Program-made: the position numbers and the translations under genes
The notes under the pieces: model-generated
The model's database searches: none
Seen by the model: the letters and a program-made list of their open reading frames with translations, nothing else
What the model was told of the DNA's origin: nothing
In this document: positions 17,216 to 26,377 of the stretch, piece by piece
Numbering within the stretch: position 1 is the first letter of the stretch
How the letters are laid out: every line of letters starts with the position of its first letter
From: Burkholderiales bacterium
Lineage (GTDB): Bacteria; Pseudomonadota; Gammaproteobacteria; Burkholderiales; SG8-41
NCBI GenBank assembly: GCA_036262035.1
Contig: DATAJS010000013.1
Location: 248,001-312,000 of the forward strand
Length of the DNA stretch: 64,000 nucleotides
Reading direction: 5' to 3'

Positions 17216-18759
17216 TGCGCCCCCGCCGCTGCGTCCGCACCGGCGCCGACGCGTGCCGGCTTGGTGAGCCACACCAGCCCGATCAGCATTACGAAGAGCA
17301 CTGCCGAGACGTAGAAGATGTCGTTCGCCGACATCATGAACGCCTGCTGGTCGATCATGCGATTGACCGCGGCGGCCGTCTGGTCCGGCGTCATGCCGCC
17401 CGCCTGCATGCCCGCCAGCGCCTGCGTCGCGTTGGGGTTGTAGACCGAGATGTGCTCGGCGAGCTGCGCGTGGTGCAGGGTCGCGCGATGGTCCCACAGC
17501 GTGGTCGAGATCGACGTGCCGAACGAGCCCAGCGTGATCCGCGTGAAGTTGGACAGGCCGCTCGCGGCGGCGATCTGGTCGGGCCGCAAGCCCGAAAGCG
17601 TGAGCGTCACCAGCGGGATGAAGAAGCACGCCACCGCCGCGCCCTGGATGATCGTCGGGATGAGGATGGTCTTCAGGTCCACCTGGGTGTTGAAGTTCGA
17701 GCGCATCAGCATCACCGCCGCGAACACGCCGAACGCCGCGGTCGCGAAGATCCGCGGATCGACCCTGTTCAGGTTCTTGCCCACCAGCGGCGTGATGAAG
17801 ATCGCGAGCAGGCCGACGGGCGCCATCGCCAGCCCGGCGAACGTCGCGGTGTAACCCATGTATTGCTGAAGCCACAGCGGCAGCAGCACCACGTTGCCGA
17901 AGTACGCGCCGTAGCCGAGCGAGATCGCGGCGGTGCCCATCGCGAAGTTGCGGCGACCGAAGAGCCTCAGGTCGACGACCGGATGCTCGTCGGTGAGCTC
18001 CCACACGATGAAGAGCGCGAGCCCCAGCGCCGCGACGATCGCCAGCGCGACGATCTGGCCCGAATGGAACCAGTCGAGGTCCTTGCCCTTGTCGAGCATC
18101 ACCTGCAGCGCGCCGACCCACAGCACCAGCAAACCGAGCCCCACCCTGTCGATCGGCAGCTTGTGCGTCGGCGTCTCGCGGCGCCGATAGATCGCCCATG
18201 TCGCCGCCGCGGCCGCGAGGCCGACCGGCACGTTGATGTAGAAGATCCACGGCCACGACACGTTGTCGGTCAGCCAGCCGCCGAGCAGCGGCCCCATCAC
18301 CGGCGCGACCAGCGTCGTGATCGACCACATGGCGAGCGCGGTGCCCGCTTTTTCCTTCGGATAGCTGGAGAGCAGCAGCGTCTGCGACAGCGGGATCATC
18401 GGGCCCGCGACGAAACCCTGGATGACGCGGAACAGGATCAGCGATCCGATCGTGGGCGCGAAGCCGCACGCGAGCGACGCCAGCACGAACAGCAGGATGG
18501 ACGCGATGAAGAGCTTCACCTGCCCGTAGCGCTGCGAGAGCCACCCGGTGAGCGGCAGCGAAATCGCGTTCGCGACGCCGAACGACGTGATCACCCACGT
18601 GCCCTGCTCGGGCGAGACCCCGAGGTCGCCCGCGATCGCCGGCAGCGACACGTTCGCGATCGACGTGTCGAGCACGTTCATGAACGTCGCAAGAGAAAGC
18701 GCCACGGTGCCGGCGAGGAGCGCGCCGCCCTGGAGCGGCGCGGGGTTCTGGGCGCTCAT
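17212..18759 (-). CDS. emrB: DHA2 family (EmrB/QacA-type) drug efflux transporter
   Basis: A 515-residue, 14-span MFS proton-drug antiporter. The start ATFMNVLDTSIANVSLPAIAGD is the classic DHA2 opening with an Asp in span 1, and motif C is present as VMGPLLGGWLTD. It pumps hydrophobic compounds from the inner membrane into the channel formed by the EmrA-like adaptor and NodT-like outer-membrane protein encoded just upstream. It begins 4 bases after the adaptor stop. Last gene of the marR-nodT-emrA-emrB unit. Confidence 0.94.
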   Translation of the reverse strand: MSAQNPAPLQGGALLAGTVALSLATFMNVLDTSIANVSLPAIAGDLGVSPEQGTWVITSFGVANAISLPLTGWLSQRYGQVKLFIASILLFVLASLACGFAPTIGSLILFRVIQGFVAGPMIPLSQTLLLSSYPKEKAGTALAMWSITTLVAPVMGPLLGGWLTDNVSWPWIFYINVPVGLAAAAATWAIYRRRETPTHKLPIDRVGLGLLVLWVGALQVMLDKGKDLDWFHSGQIVALAIVAALGLALFIVWELTDEHPVVDLRLFGRRNFAMGTAAISLGYGAYFGNVVLLPLWLQQYMGYTATFAGLAMAPVGLLAIFITPLVGKNLNRVDPRIFATAAFGVFAAVMLMRSNFNTQVDLKTILIPTIIQGAAVACFFIPLVTLTLSGLRPDQIAAASGLSNFTRITLGSFGTSISTTLWDHRATLHHAQLAEHISVYNPNATQALAGMQAGGMTPDQTAAAVNRMIDQQAFMMSANDIFYVSAVLFVMLIGLVWLTKPARVGAGADAAAGAH

Positions 18760-18763
18760 GAGG

Positions 18764-20059
18764 TTACTGCCGCGACTTCGCTTCCGCGGTATGCGTGCTC
18801 GCCGCGACCGCGACGGCGGCCTGACCCGCAGGGTCGATCGCCGGCGAGCTCGCGCCGCGTCCGGTTCCGTTGTTCCGGGCGACGATCGACTTCACGCGCC
18901 GGTCCGCCGCCTGGTCGATCGAGCCGTACACCTGGGTCGCGTCCGCCGGCGCGCTCTGCGCGGCGCGCGGCAGGCGCTCGCCGCCCTGCTCGGTGGTGTC
19001 GACGTCGACCTGCATCGAGAGCCCGACCTGCAGCGGATGCTGCTCGAGCTCTTTGCGGTCGATCGCGATGCGCACCGGCACACGCTGCACGATCTTGATC
19101 CAGTTGCCGCTGGCGTTCTGCGCCGGAAGCAGCGCGAACGCGCCGCCGGTGCCCGCGCCGAAACCGACGACCTTGCCGTGATACTTCACCTTCCCGCCGT
19201 AGAGATCGGCGGTGAGCGTCGCCGGCTGGCCCGGGCGCATGCTCTTCAACTGCCCTTCCTTGAAGTTCGCATCGACCCATACCTGGTCGAGCGGCACCAC
19301 CGCCATCAGCGGCACGCCGGCGTTCACGCGCTGGCCGAGCTGCACGCTGCGCTTGGCGACGTAACCGGACACCGGCGCGGGGATGGCGGTGCGCGCATAC
19401 GCGAGATACGCTTCGTGCACGCGCGCCGCGGCGTTCTTCACGTCGGGATGGCTCTCGATCGTCGTGCGGTCGACCAGCGCCTGCTGCGCGCCGAGCTGCT
19501 GCCTGGCGGCGACGAGCGCGGCATCGGCCGCACGCAGCGCGTCGCGCGCGTGCTGGAGCTCTTCGCCCGACACCGCTCCGGACGCGGCGAGCCGCTCGCG
19601 GCGCGCGAGATCTTCCTGGGCCTTCGTGTAGTCGACTTCGCGCTGGCGCACGCCGGCCTGGAGCTGACCCGTCGTCGCGTAGAGGTTGCGGACCTGACGC
19701 ACGGTCTTGGCGAGCGCGCTCTCGGCTTCTTCGAGCGCGACCTTGGTGTCGGCCGGATCGAGCCGCACCAGCGTCTTGCCCGCCTCGACGAAATCGGTGT
19801 CGTCGGCATCGATCGCGACGACCGTACCGCCGATCTGCGACGTGATCTGCACCACGTTGCCGTTCACGTAAGCGTCGTCGGTGCTCTGGCGGTCTTTCGC
19901 GAAAAACGCCCAGTAAGTGCCGTAGGCGATGCCGCCGGCCGCAAAGACGCCGAGCACCAGCGCGACCAGCTTCCTGCGCTTCGCCTTGTTGCCGTTCGGC
20001 GCAGCGGGCGGTACTTCGGTGTCCTGCGTGACTTGTTCTTCAGCCATGTTCTCACCCAT
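18764..20059 (-). CDS. emrA: EmrA/HlyD family membrane fusion protein
   Basis: A 431-residue periplasmic adaptor. It has a cytoplasmic N-terminus, one membrane span at about residues 30-52 (KLVALVLGVFAAGGIAYGTY), a lipoyl-like half (STDDAYVNGNVVQITSQIGG), a long coiled-coil hairpin rich in Ala, Gln and Arg, then the second lipoyl half (TAIPAPVSGYVAKRSVQLGQ) and a beta-barrel. The ATG at 20059 overlaps the nodT stop as TGATG; a second ATG at 20047 is also possible. The C-terminal about 60 residues after the barrel are Ala/Thr-rich and poorly conserved. Confidence 0.92.
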   Translation of the reverse strand: MGENMAEEQVTQDTEVPPAAPNGNKAKRRKLVALVLGVFAAGGIAYGTYWAFFAKDRQSTDDAYVNGNVVQITSQIGGTVVAIDADDTDFVEAGKTLVRLDPADTKVALEEAESALAKTVRQVRNLYATTGQLQAGVRQREVDYTKAQEDLARRERLAASGAVSGEELQHARDALRAADAALVAARQQLGAQQALVDRTTIESHPDVKNAAARVHEAYLAYARTAIPAPVSGYVAKRSVQLGQRVNAGVPLMAVVPLDQVWVDANFKEGQLKSMRPGQPATLTADLYGGKVKYHGKVVGFGAGTGGAFALLPAQNASGNWIKIVQRVPVRIAIDRKELEQHPLQVGLSMQVDVDTTEQGGERLPRAAQSAPADATQVYGSIDQAADRRVKSIVARNNGTGRGASSPAIDPAGQAAVAVAASTHTAEAKSRQ

Positions 20060-21504
20060 CACTTCAGAGCGCCGACGATCGGCGCGTTGTCCTTGTCCTG
20101 ATAACCGCCGCCGAGCGCGCGCGTGAGGTTGACCGCGATGTCGAGCTCGCGCGCGTCGAGATCGGCCTGCAGGCTCTTCTGCCCCAGCACCTGCGATTCG
20201 GCGTTCAGCACCTGGAGGTAGTTGCCGAGCCCTTCCTTGTAGCGAAGCAGCGCGAGGTCGTAAGCGCCCTGCGCGGTCTTCAGACCTTGGTTCGCTTCGC
20301 GGCGCTGAGCGTCGACAGACTTCATCGAGGCGAGCTGGTCGACCACTTCGCGCAGCGCATCCGCGAGGCTCTGGTTGTAGCGCTCGACCGCCGCGTCGTA
20401 ATCGGCGTTCCTGCCCGCGAGGTTGGCGCGCAGCCGTCCGCCTTCGAAGATCGGCAGCCTCAACGCAGGCGTGACGCCCGCCATCGTGCTGCCGGCGTGC
20501 AGCAGGTTTCCGAGCCCGATCGCCTGCAACCCGAGGAACGCGACCACGTTGACGTTCGGATAGAACTCCGCCTTGGCGACCGCGATGTCCTTGCGCGCGG
20601 CTTCGACGCGCCAGCGCGACGCGACGACGTCGGGACGGCGGCCGATGAGATCGGCCGGCAGCGCCGACGGCAGCGCGAGCGCGCCGATCGATCGCATGCG
20701 CGGACGCTCGATCTGCAATCCACGATCGGGACCGGCGCCGAGCAGCGCGGCGATCTGGTTGCGCGTGAGCGCAATCGTCTCTTCGAGCCGGATCACGCGC
20801 TCGCGCGCTTCGGGCAGCGCGGCTTCGGCCTGGCGCAGCTCCACACGGGAGTCGATGCCGTTGGCGGTGCGCTGCTCGGTCAGCGCGCGCACGCGCTCGC
20901 GGTCGGCGACGAGCGCCTGCGCCACGTCGAGCTGGTCGTACGCACGCTGGAGCTGCACGTAAGCGCGTACGATGGACGTCGACAGGAAGAGCTGCGCAGC
21001 GTAACGATCGACGGAGGACGCGTGCGCTTCGTCCAGCGCGCTCTCGTACGCCGAGCGGTTGCGTCCCCACAGGTCGAGGTCGTAGGACAGGTTCGTCGAG
21101 AGATCGCCCTGCGTGATCCACGAGCCCCCCAGAGGCGGCGGGAACAGGCCTTTCTCCGGCAGGCGCTCGCGGGTGACGCTCGCGTTGCCGGTCATCTGCG
21201 GCAGGCGCGCCGCGTTCGCGATTCCCGCGGCCGCGAGCGCTTTGCGCACGCGCGCATCGGCCGCGCGCAGCGTCGGGCTGCCTTTCAGTGCTTCGTCGAC
21301 GAGCGCGTCGAGCTGCGGATCGTTGAAACGCGTCCACCAGTCGGCGCTCGGCCACGCCGCGTCGGCGAGCGCTATGCCCTCGAACGAGCGGCTCGCTTCG
21401 AGCGTATCCGGCGGCGTGCCGCTCGCCTGCGGTTTCAACCCGCCGGTGCCGGCGCAGCTCGCGAGGAAGGCGGACAGCGCCACGGTCAGCAACGCCTTCT
21501 TCAT
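20059..21504 (-). CDS. NodT family outer-membrane efflux lipoprotein
   Basis: A 481-residue TolC-like channel. The N-terminus has a lipobox (LASCAGTG, Cys about 16), so the protein should be lipid-anchored in the outer membrane. Two repeated OEP halves follow: the first contains SYDLDLWGRNRSAYESA, the second IAVAKAEFYPNVNVVAFLG and APALRLPIFEGGRL-like segments. The trimer forms the exit duct for the EmrAB-type pump encoded next. Its ATG overlaps the marR stop by 4 bases (ATGA), so translation is coupled to the regulator. Confidence 0.93.
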   Translation of the reverse strand: MKKALLTVALSAFLASCAGTGGLKPQASGTPPDTLEASRSFEGIALADAAWPSADWWTRFNDPQLDALVDEALKGSPTLRAADARVRKALAAAGIANAARLPQMTGNASVTRERLPEKGLFPPPLGGSWITQGDLSTNLSYDLDLWGRNRSAYESALDEAHASSVDRYAAQLFLSTSIVRAYVQLQRAYDQLDVAQALVADRERVRALTEQRTANGIDSRVELRQAEAALPEARERVIRLEETIALTRNQIAALLGAGPDRGLQIERPRMRSIGALALPSALPADLIGRRPDVVASRWRVEAARKDIAVAKAEFYPNVNVVAFLGLQAIGLGNLLHAGSTMAGVTPALRLPIFEGGRLRANLAGRNADYDAAVERYNQSLADALREVVDQLASMKSVDAQRREANQGLKTAQGAYDLALLRYKEGLGNYLQVLNAESQVLGQKSLQADLDARELDIAVNLTRALGGGYQDKDNAPIVGALK

Positions 21505-21986
21505 CGCTTCGCCTCTTTCTTCGCGGCTTCCGCCATCACGCAGCCCGCGTTGCCCAGCATGCGCTTGAGCATGTCCTCCATCTGCCGCACCTCGGTCTTG
21601 CTGAAACCAGCGAGGAAGCGGTTCACCACGCCGACCGACGCGGCGACGACTTTCGGATAGACGGCCTTGCCTTCGGGCGTGAGCTCGAGCTTGAACGCCC
21701 GCCGGTCCGCGGGATCGCGCACGCGACGCACCAGGTTCTTCTTCTCGAGGCTGTCGATCTTGCGGGTCATCGCGCCCGGGTCGTGATCGATGAACGAGCA
21801 CATGCCCGACGCGGTGTCGGAGATGTCGTTGGCGAGCGCGAGGAGCACGAAGTAGTCCGCGGCCTTCATGCCGAACGGCGCCAGCGCGGTGTCGACTTCC
21901 GCCACCATCGCCGCGCGCGTGCGCGCCATCAGGTACGGAACGCTGTTGCGCAGGTCGTAGGTCTGGGGGTCGTAGATAGCGGCCAT
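21501..21986 (-). CDS. MarR family transcriptional regulator
   Basis: A 161-residue winged-helix regulator. The DNA-binding region contains MKAADYFVLLALANDIS, then CSFIDHDPGAMTRKIDSLEKKNLVRR as the recognition helix and DPADRRAFKLELTPEGKA as the wing, the standard MarR signature. It heads the efflux operon, so it most likely represses its own promoter and is released by pump substrates. Two upstream ATGs (21998 and 22034) are in frame; 21986 was chosen because MAAIYDPQTYDL starts the first helix and leaves the palindrome at 22023-22034 untranslated. Confidence 0.93.
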   Translation of the reverse strand: MAAIYDPQTYDLRNSVPYLMARTRAAMVAEVDTALAPFGMKAADYFVLLALANDISDTASGMCSFIDHDPGAMTRKIDSLEKKNLVRRVRDPADRRAFKLELTPEGKAVYPKVVAASVGVVNRFLAGFSKTEVRQMEDMLKRMLGNAGCVMAEAAKKEAKR

Positions 21987-22022
21987 GGCAGGTCTCATTC
22001 GATCGCGAGGACCGGACGATAA

Positions 22023-22063
22023 TTGCCTAGGCAACTATTGTCAAGGCTGCAATTGCCTCAGCA
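22023..22063. promoter_or_regulatory. Probable MarR operator
   Basis: A perfect 12-bp palindrome TTGCCTAGGCAA at 22023-22034, 36 bases before the marR start, with a partial second copy (ATTGCCTCAGCAG) at 22052-22064. Spaced TTGCC...GGCAA palindromes next to a marR gene are typical autorepression sites, so binding by the adjacent regulator is inferred. Confidence 0.7.
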
Positions 22064-22097
22064 GACTTTAAATCGGGTCTGACCCCGATTTAAAGTC
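22064..22097. terminator. Perfect 14-bp hairpin, GGTCTGACCCC repeat family
   Basis: GACTTTAAATCGGG at 22064-22077 pairs exactly with CCCGATTTAAAGTC at 22084-22097 around a TCTGAC loop. It begins 9 bases after the AsmA-type stop and is the likely end of that transcript. It shares the GGGTCTGACCCC core with elements at 44277-44306 and 56686-56719. Confidence 0.7.
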
Positions 22098-22105
22098 GCT
22101 GATCT

Positions 22106-24949
22106 CTAACGCTTCGCGGTTGCCACCTGCTGCGGCGGCTGCACCGGCGAGCGGATCTGCGCCTGCGCGTGCTGGACCAGCGGGCCGCACTGCACGTCGC
22201 TCTGGCCGCCGAGCTGGACGAACGGCAGCACCGCGAGCGGCGGCGCGATGACGCCGAGCGCGGCCGCCGCGAGCGTGCGCGCGCCGAGCTGCGGGATGTC
22301 GGGCATCACGGACGGGTTCGCGAACGTGCCGCGCACGTTGATCGGACCGCGCAGCGAGACGAGGCTCTTGCCCTTGGGCTTGGCGACCAGGCGCATGTCG
22401 AGCGTCTCGTCCTTGAAGTTCGCCTTACCCTGCCCGACCAGCGTGGTGTGCCGGGTGTCGAAGACGAAGGTGCGGGGCTGCACCACGCCGTTGTCCCACG
22501 ACAGGTCCGCGACCATGCAGCGGATCGGGATGTTCTTGTCGCCGCGCATGAGCACGAGCAGGGTGTTGGCGACGTCGAGGTTCGACAGCCGCAGGATGAG
22601 GTCGCTCACCTCGCCTTCGCCGACCACGAGCGCGGTGTCGCCGCTGGCGCTGCCGAGCATCGCGGCGATCGAGTTGCCGTGCGCGGCGAGCTTCACGCGG
22701 CCGTCCAGCTCGCCCACGCTCGCCTTGGAGATCTTGAGCTGAGGCAGGAGCTTGCCGAGCTGGAGCTGCTGGACGCGCACGTCGGCGCGCGAGGCGATCA
22801 CCTGTTTGCTGCCGTCGAGGGTGATGTCCGACACCAGCTTGCCGCCCGCGACGCCGAAGTTGAGCGGCGCCAGCGTGAGCACACCGTTCCTGAGGATCAG
22901 GTGCGCGCTCATGTCGTCGATCGGCAGCTTCTCGGTGATGACGCGCTTGCCTTCGAAGCGCACGTCGGCGTCCGCGGATTTGAGCTTGGCGAGGTCGTAC
23001 GGCGTGTCGGGCAGGACGCGCGTGGTCTGCGGTGTCGCGACCTTGCCGGGTGCCGTCTTCTCGGCGCCGACGAAGCCCGCGAGGTCGGCGAGGTCGAGGC
23101 GCTTCGACGTGAGATCCGCCTTCATGAACTGCGGCGCGCGGTTGCGATCGAGCAGGAAGTCGCCCGAGAGATCGCTGTCGCCGACCGCGCCGGTGAACTT
23201 GCGCAGCTCCCACACCTGCCCGTTCTGCACGAGATGTCCGTCGAGCTTGTACGGCGGCGTCGGCGGCAGCGGCACGCCGACGATCTTGTAGAGCTCGTCG
23301 AGGCTGCCGCCCGCGATCGTGAGCGCGAGATCCATCGCCTCCATGCGCGCCGGGTCCTTGACCGTGCCTTTGGCGGTCGCGCGCGTGTTGCCCACGCGTA
23401 GCTGCACGCCCATCGCGACTTCCGGATGGTCGGTGCGCTGGGTGCGCATCGTCCCGGTCGCGGTCGCCGGCAGGCCGAAGAGACGGCTGTCGGTCACGTT
23501 CACGTTCGCGGCGAGCTGGATCACCGGTTCGATCCGGCCCTTGAACTCGAAGCGGCTGTTGATCTGCGCCTTCTCGTACTTGCCGAACTGCGACGGGTCG
23601 AAGTTCGCGAGGCGCCCGCTGATCGCGAAATCCTTGCGGGCGTTGAGCGCGACGCGGCCCCGCGTCGTGACCTCCGCCTTGCCGGCGCGCGTGTAGGCTT
23701 CGTCGATCTGCACGACGCGGTCGTGCAGCGCGGCCGCGACGCGCACCTGGTAGCCCTGCTGACCGAGCGCGAGCTTGACGCGCTGGGTGTCGGTGTCGCC
23801 TTGAAGCGCGAGCTGTCCGCCCAGATGCGTGGCGTGCAGCCCGGTCTGCAGGCCGCCCACGTTGAAGTTGCGGGTGACGAGCTTCACCTCGCCCTGGCCG
23901 TCTTTCACGGCGCCCGCACCCGCGAACTGGCCGGCGTTGCCGAGGTCGAGCCTGACGTCGTTGAGCGCGAGATCGTCCGGTACGCCGGCAAGCGCGGTGG
24001 AGAAGCGTGCGAACGGCAGCTTCTTCGCGTCGACGGTGCCGGGCTTGCCGTTGGTCAGCACGATCGGGCCGGAGAGCCTGCGCTCGCCATCGGTGACGAT
24101 GTGACCTTCGCCGCTGAGCGCCGCCGTCGGCGCGCCTTTGCTCCATGCGCTCGGATCGAAATCCTTCGCGGTGAACTGAAGCTCGGTCAGCGGCTGGGCG
24201 TCGTACGGCGCCACCGCGAGCTTCATCGACGCGGTCGCTTCGCGCGCCCTGGCTTCGAGGTTCGCCACCGCGTTCATCAGCGAGCCTTCGAGCTTCGTCG
24301 TGGCGTTGTAAACGCCTTCCTCCAGCGACGCGAGCTCGACCTTGCCGTCGAGCGGGAAAGGCGCGTCGGCGCCGATCTTGAGCGCCCCTTTGACCTTGCC
24401 GTACTGCGTCGAGAGCGACTTCACCTCGCCGTGCAGCTCTTTGCGGTTGCCCGAGAACGCGGCGGTGAGGTCGCGTACTTCGTGCGTGCCGGCTTCGTTC
24501 GTCACGCTGAGGGTGCCGATCCGGACATCGGTGATCGCGAAAGACATGGGCGCACGCAAGGTTTCTGGCGGCTTTTTCTCCTCGTCCGATTTCGCGAGCT
24601 CGAGGCGTACCGATTTCGCGCTCATCGCGCCGACCGCGACCTGCCCGATCAGCAGCCGGATCGGGCGCCACGTCATGTGCGCGTCGTCGATCGCGATCCT
24701 GCCGAACTTGTCCTCGTAGCGCAGCTCGCGCACGTCGATCGAGCGCAGCAGCGACCCGCGCAGATCGGCATACTGGAGACGGCCGCCGGTTTTCGCAGCG
24801 ACGTGCTCGGCCGCCCAGTTGAGCGTCTCCTCGCGCGAGAGCACCCACACCCCGATACCCAGGAACGCGACGACAACCGCGGCGGAAATCGCAATTTTTC
24901 TCATCCGAGGCAAGCGTTTGAGTGAGCGCTGTTTATGCTGACCGAACAT
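22106..24949 (-). CDS. AsmA family protein
   Basis: A 947-residue envelope protein with one N-terminal membrane anchor (RKIAISAAVVVAFLGIGVWVL) and a long periplasmic region. The opening GGRLQYADLRGSLLRSIDVRELRYED is typical of the chorein-like AsmA/TamB N-terminal groove. The C-terminal part (about 700-890) carries the AsmA_2 block: LKISKASVGELDGRVKLAAH, VADLSWDNGVVQPRTFVFDT, then KPKGKSLVSLRGPINVRGTF. Family members are implicated in lipid transport between membranes and outer-membrane assembly. An alternative ATG at 24904 would start right at the anchor. Not part of the efflux operon. Confidence 0.9.
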   Translation of the reverse strand: MFGQHKQRSLKRLPRMRKIAISAAVVVAFLGIGVWVLSREETLNWAAEHVAAKTGGRLQYADLRGSLLRSIDVRELRYEDKFGRIAIDDAHMTWRPIRLLIGQVAVGAMSAKSVRLELAKSDEEKKPPETLRAPMSFAITDVRIGTLSVTNEAGTHEVRDLTAAFSGNRKELHGEVKSLSTQYGKVKGALKIGADAPFPLDGKVELASLEEGVYNATTKLEGSLMNAVANLEARAREATASMKLAVAPYDAQPLTELQFTAKDFDPSAWSKGAPTAALSGEGHIVTDGERRLSGPIVLTNGKPGTVDAKKLPFARFSTALAGVPDDLALNDVRLDLGNAGQFAGAGAVKDGQGEVKLVTRNFNVGGLQTGLHATHLGGQLALQGDTDTQRVKLALGQQGYQVRVAAALHDRVVQIDEAYTRAGKAEVTTRGRVALNARKDFAISGRLANFDPSQFGKYEKAQINSRFEFKGRIEPVIQLAANVNVTDSRLFGLPATATGTMRTQRTDHPEVAMGVQLRVGNTRATAKGTVKDPARMEAMDLALTIAGGSLDELYKIVGVPLPPTPPYKLDGHLVQNGQVWELRKFTGAVGDSDLSGDFLLDRNRAPQFMKADLTSKRLDLADLAGFVGAEKTAPGKVATPQTTRVLPDTPYDLAKLKSADADVRFEGKRVITEKLPIDDMSAHLILRNGVLTLAPLNFGVAGGKLVSDITLDGSKQVIASRADVRVQQLQLGKLLPQLKISKASVGELDGRVKLAAHGNSIAAMLGSASGDTALVVGEGEVSDLILRLSNLDVANTLLVLMRGDKNIPIRCMVADLSWDNGVVQPRTFVFDTRHTTLVGQGKANFKDETLDMRLVAKPKGKSLVSLRGPINVRGTFANPSVMPDIPQLGARTLAAAALGVIAPPLAVLPFVQLGGQSDVQCGPLVQHAQAQIRSPVQPPQQVATAKR

Positions 24950-25066
24950 GAGCGGGCGCCATCGTGTGTAGACACCTCTACCCCGAGCAAACGACCGGCC
25001 CGGTTCCCGTCGCGGATCGGCGACAGTCGGCTATGATGCGGACGAAAACAAAAACCGAATGACGAG

Positions 25067-25786
25067 ATGAGCGAATCCCGCCGCGGCCTGTGGACCGCCT
25101 TCGACGCCGAGACGCCGGTGCTCACGTACCGCGACGCGTTCGGCCCCGGCCGCGTGACCTCGCTCGCGGTCCGCGGAGCGGAAGGTCTCTTCGTCCTCAG
25201 CCCGCCGTACCGCGCGCCGCAGAGCGCTTTCGACGACCTCGCGCGATACGGCGAAGTCCGCGCGCTGGTCGCGACCAACGCGTTTCACCACATGGGCATC
25301 CCGGAGTGGAAAGCGCGGTTTCCGAACGCGGCGATCTTCGCGCCCGAGCAGGCGCTCGGCCGGGTGCGCGCCAAGACCGGCATCGCAGCGGTCGAGCCGC
25401 TCGCAAAAGCCGCGGCGCTTGCAGGCCCGCGCCTCGAGCTCGTCGACATGCCGTACTACCGCACCGGCGAGGTGCTCGCGCGCTTCGACACCGCGCGCGG
25501 CCGCGCGTGGTACTTCACCGATATCGTCCTCAACATCCGGCGCATGCCGCGCAACCCGATCTTCAACCTGCTCTTCAGGATGACCGCCAGCGCGCCGGGG
25601 CTGAAGTGGAACCAGGTGGGACCGCGCCTCGTCATGGTGAAGGACTGGCGCGCGCTGAAGCGCTGGATGCGAGACGAATTCGAGCGCGTGACGCCGCGCT
25701 GGCTTTTCACCACCCACGGCGAGATCGCCGACGTCGTGAACGAACGCAAAGAGGTGCGCGAGCTTTTCGCAGGGATTCCGAAATAA
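25067..25786 (+). CDS. DUF4336-like metallo-beta-lactamase-fold protein
   Basis: A 239-residue protein resembling the DUF4336 branch of the metallo-hydrolase fold. It has the strand LRVRGAEGLFVLSP-like segment, then LVATNAFHHMGIPEWKARFP, where the HH pair replaces the HxHxDH zinc motif of true enzymes, and AIFAPEQALGRV. A late His (FTTHGEIADVV) matches the last ligand position. The reduced metal site suggests a non-classical or non-catalytic member. Function unknown. It sits alone, divergent from the AsmA gene. Confidence 0.8.
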   Translation: MSESRRGLWTAFDAETPVLTYRDAFGPGRVTSLAVRGAEGLFVLSPPYRAPQSAFDDLARYGEVRALVATNAFHHMGIPEWKARFPNAAIFAPEQALGRVRAKTGIAAVEPLAKAAALAGPRLELVDMPYYRTGEVLARFDTARGRAWYFTDIVLNIRRMPRNPIFNLLFRMTASAPGLKWNQVGPRLVMVKDWRALKRWMRDEFERVTPRWLFTTHGEIADVVNERKEVRELFAGIPK

Positions 25787-25803
25787 CGCAAGGCGCGGCG
25801 CAG

Positions 25804-25851
25804 CGCGACCTCATCCTCGGCGGCAACGCGCAGCGTCTGTTGCGGTTGTGA
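25804..25851 (+). pseudogene. Possible C-terminal scrap of an amidohydrolase gene
   Basis: Fifteen codons plus stop reading RDLILGGNAQRLLRL. The ILGGNAxRLL pattern is how amidohydrolase_2 (metal-dependent TIM-barrel hydrolase) proteins typically end. No other part of such a gene is seen; upstream sequence belongs to the DUF4336 gene in another frame. This may be the leftover tail of a deleted gene. Short length makes chance similarity possible. Confidence 0.35.
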
Positions 25852-25947
25852 CGACGGGTCGCGCGGGCGTAAGCTGGCTACAGCCTGCGTCGACCACCGA
25901 CATTTCGCGGGCTCGGCCGACGCAGCGCCTAGCGTACGGAGGCTGAC

Positions 25948-26367
25948 ATGAATCTGACCGTGGAACGTGCAGAGGTCTGGGCGGCGTCGATCAAGGACAC
26001 GCCGGGTGCGCTTGCGAACGTGCTGACGACATTGGCCGAAGCGGGCGCGAACGTGCAGTTCGTCATCGCGCGCCGGGCGCCGGAGAATCCGGGGACCGGC
26101 GTGGTGTTCGTGACCCCGCTGCAGGGCGACCGCGAAGTCCGCGCCGCCACGCAGGCGGGATTCAACGTGACGCAGCGCGTGCAGTCGCTGCGGCTCTCGG
26201 GGGCCGACAAGCCCGGGATCGGCGCGGAGATCACGCGCGCGCTCGCGAGCGCCGGCATCAACCTGCGCGGGCTGTCGGCGTCGGTGATCGGCAATCAGTT
26301 CGTCGCGTATCTCGCGCTGGATACGGCCGATGACGCGAGCAAGGCCGCCGAAGCATTGAAAGGATAG
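25948..26367 (+). CDS. Tandem ACT domain protein
   Basis: A 139-residue protein of two ACT modules with no enzyme domain. The first begins WAASIKDTPGALANVLTTLAEAGANVQF and the second LRLSGADKPGIGAEITRALASAGINLRGLSA, each with the Gly at the ligand-binding turn. Free ACT proteins sense amino acids and may regulate enzymes or transport in trans. It starts a run of four closely spaced genes (ACT, PaiB, GFA, YciI). Confidence 0.88.
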   Translation: MNLTVERAEVWAASIKDTPGALANVLTTLAEAGANVQFVIARRAPENPGTGVVFVTPLQGDREVRAATQAGFNVTQRVQSLRLSGADKPGIGAEITRALASAGINLRGLSASVIGNQFVAYLALDTADDASKAAEALKG

Positions 26368-26377
26368 TCGCTCTATC

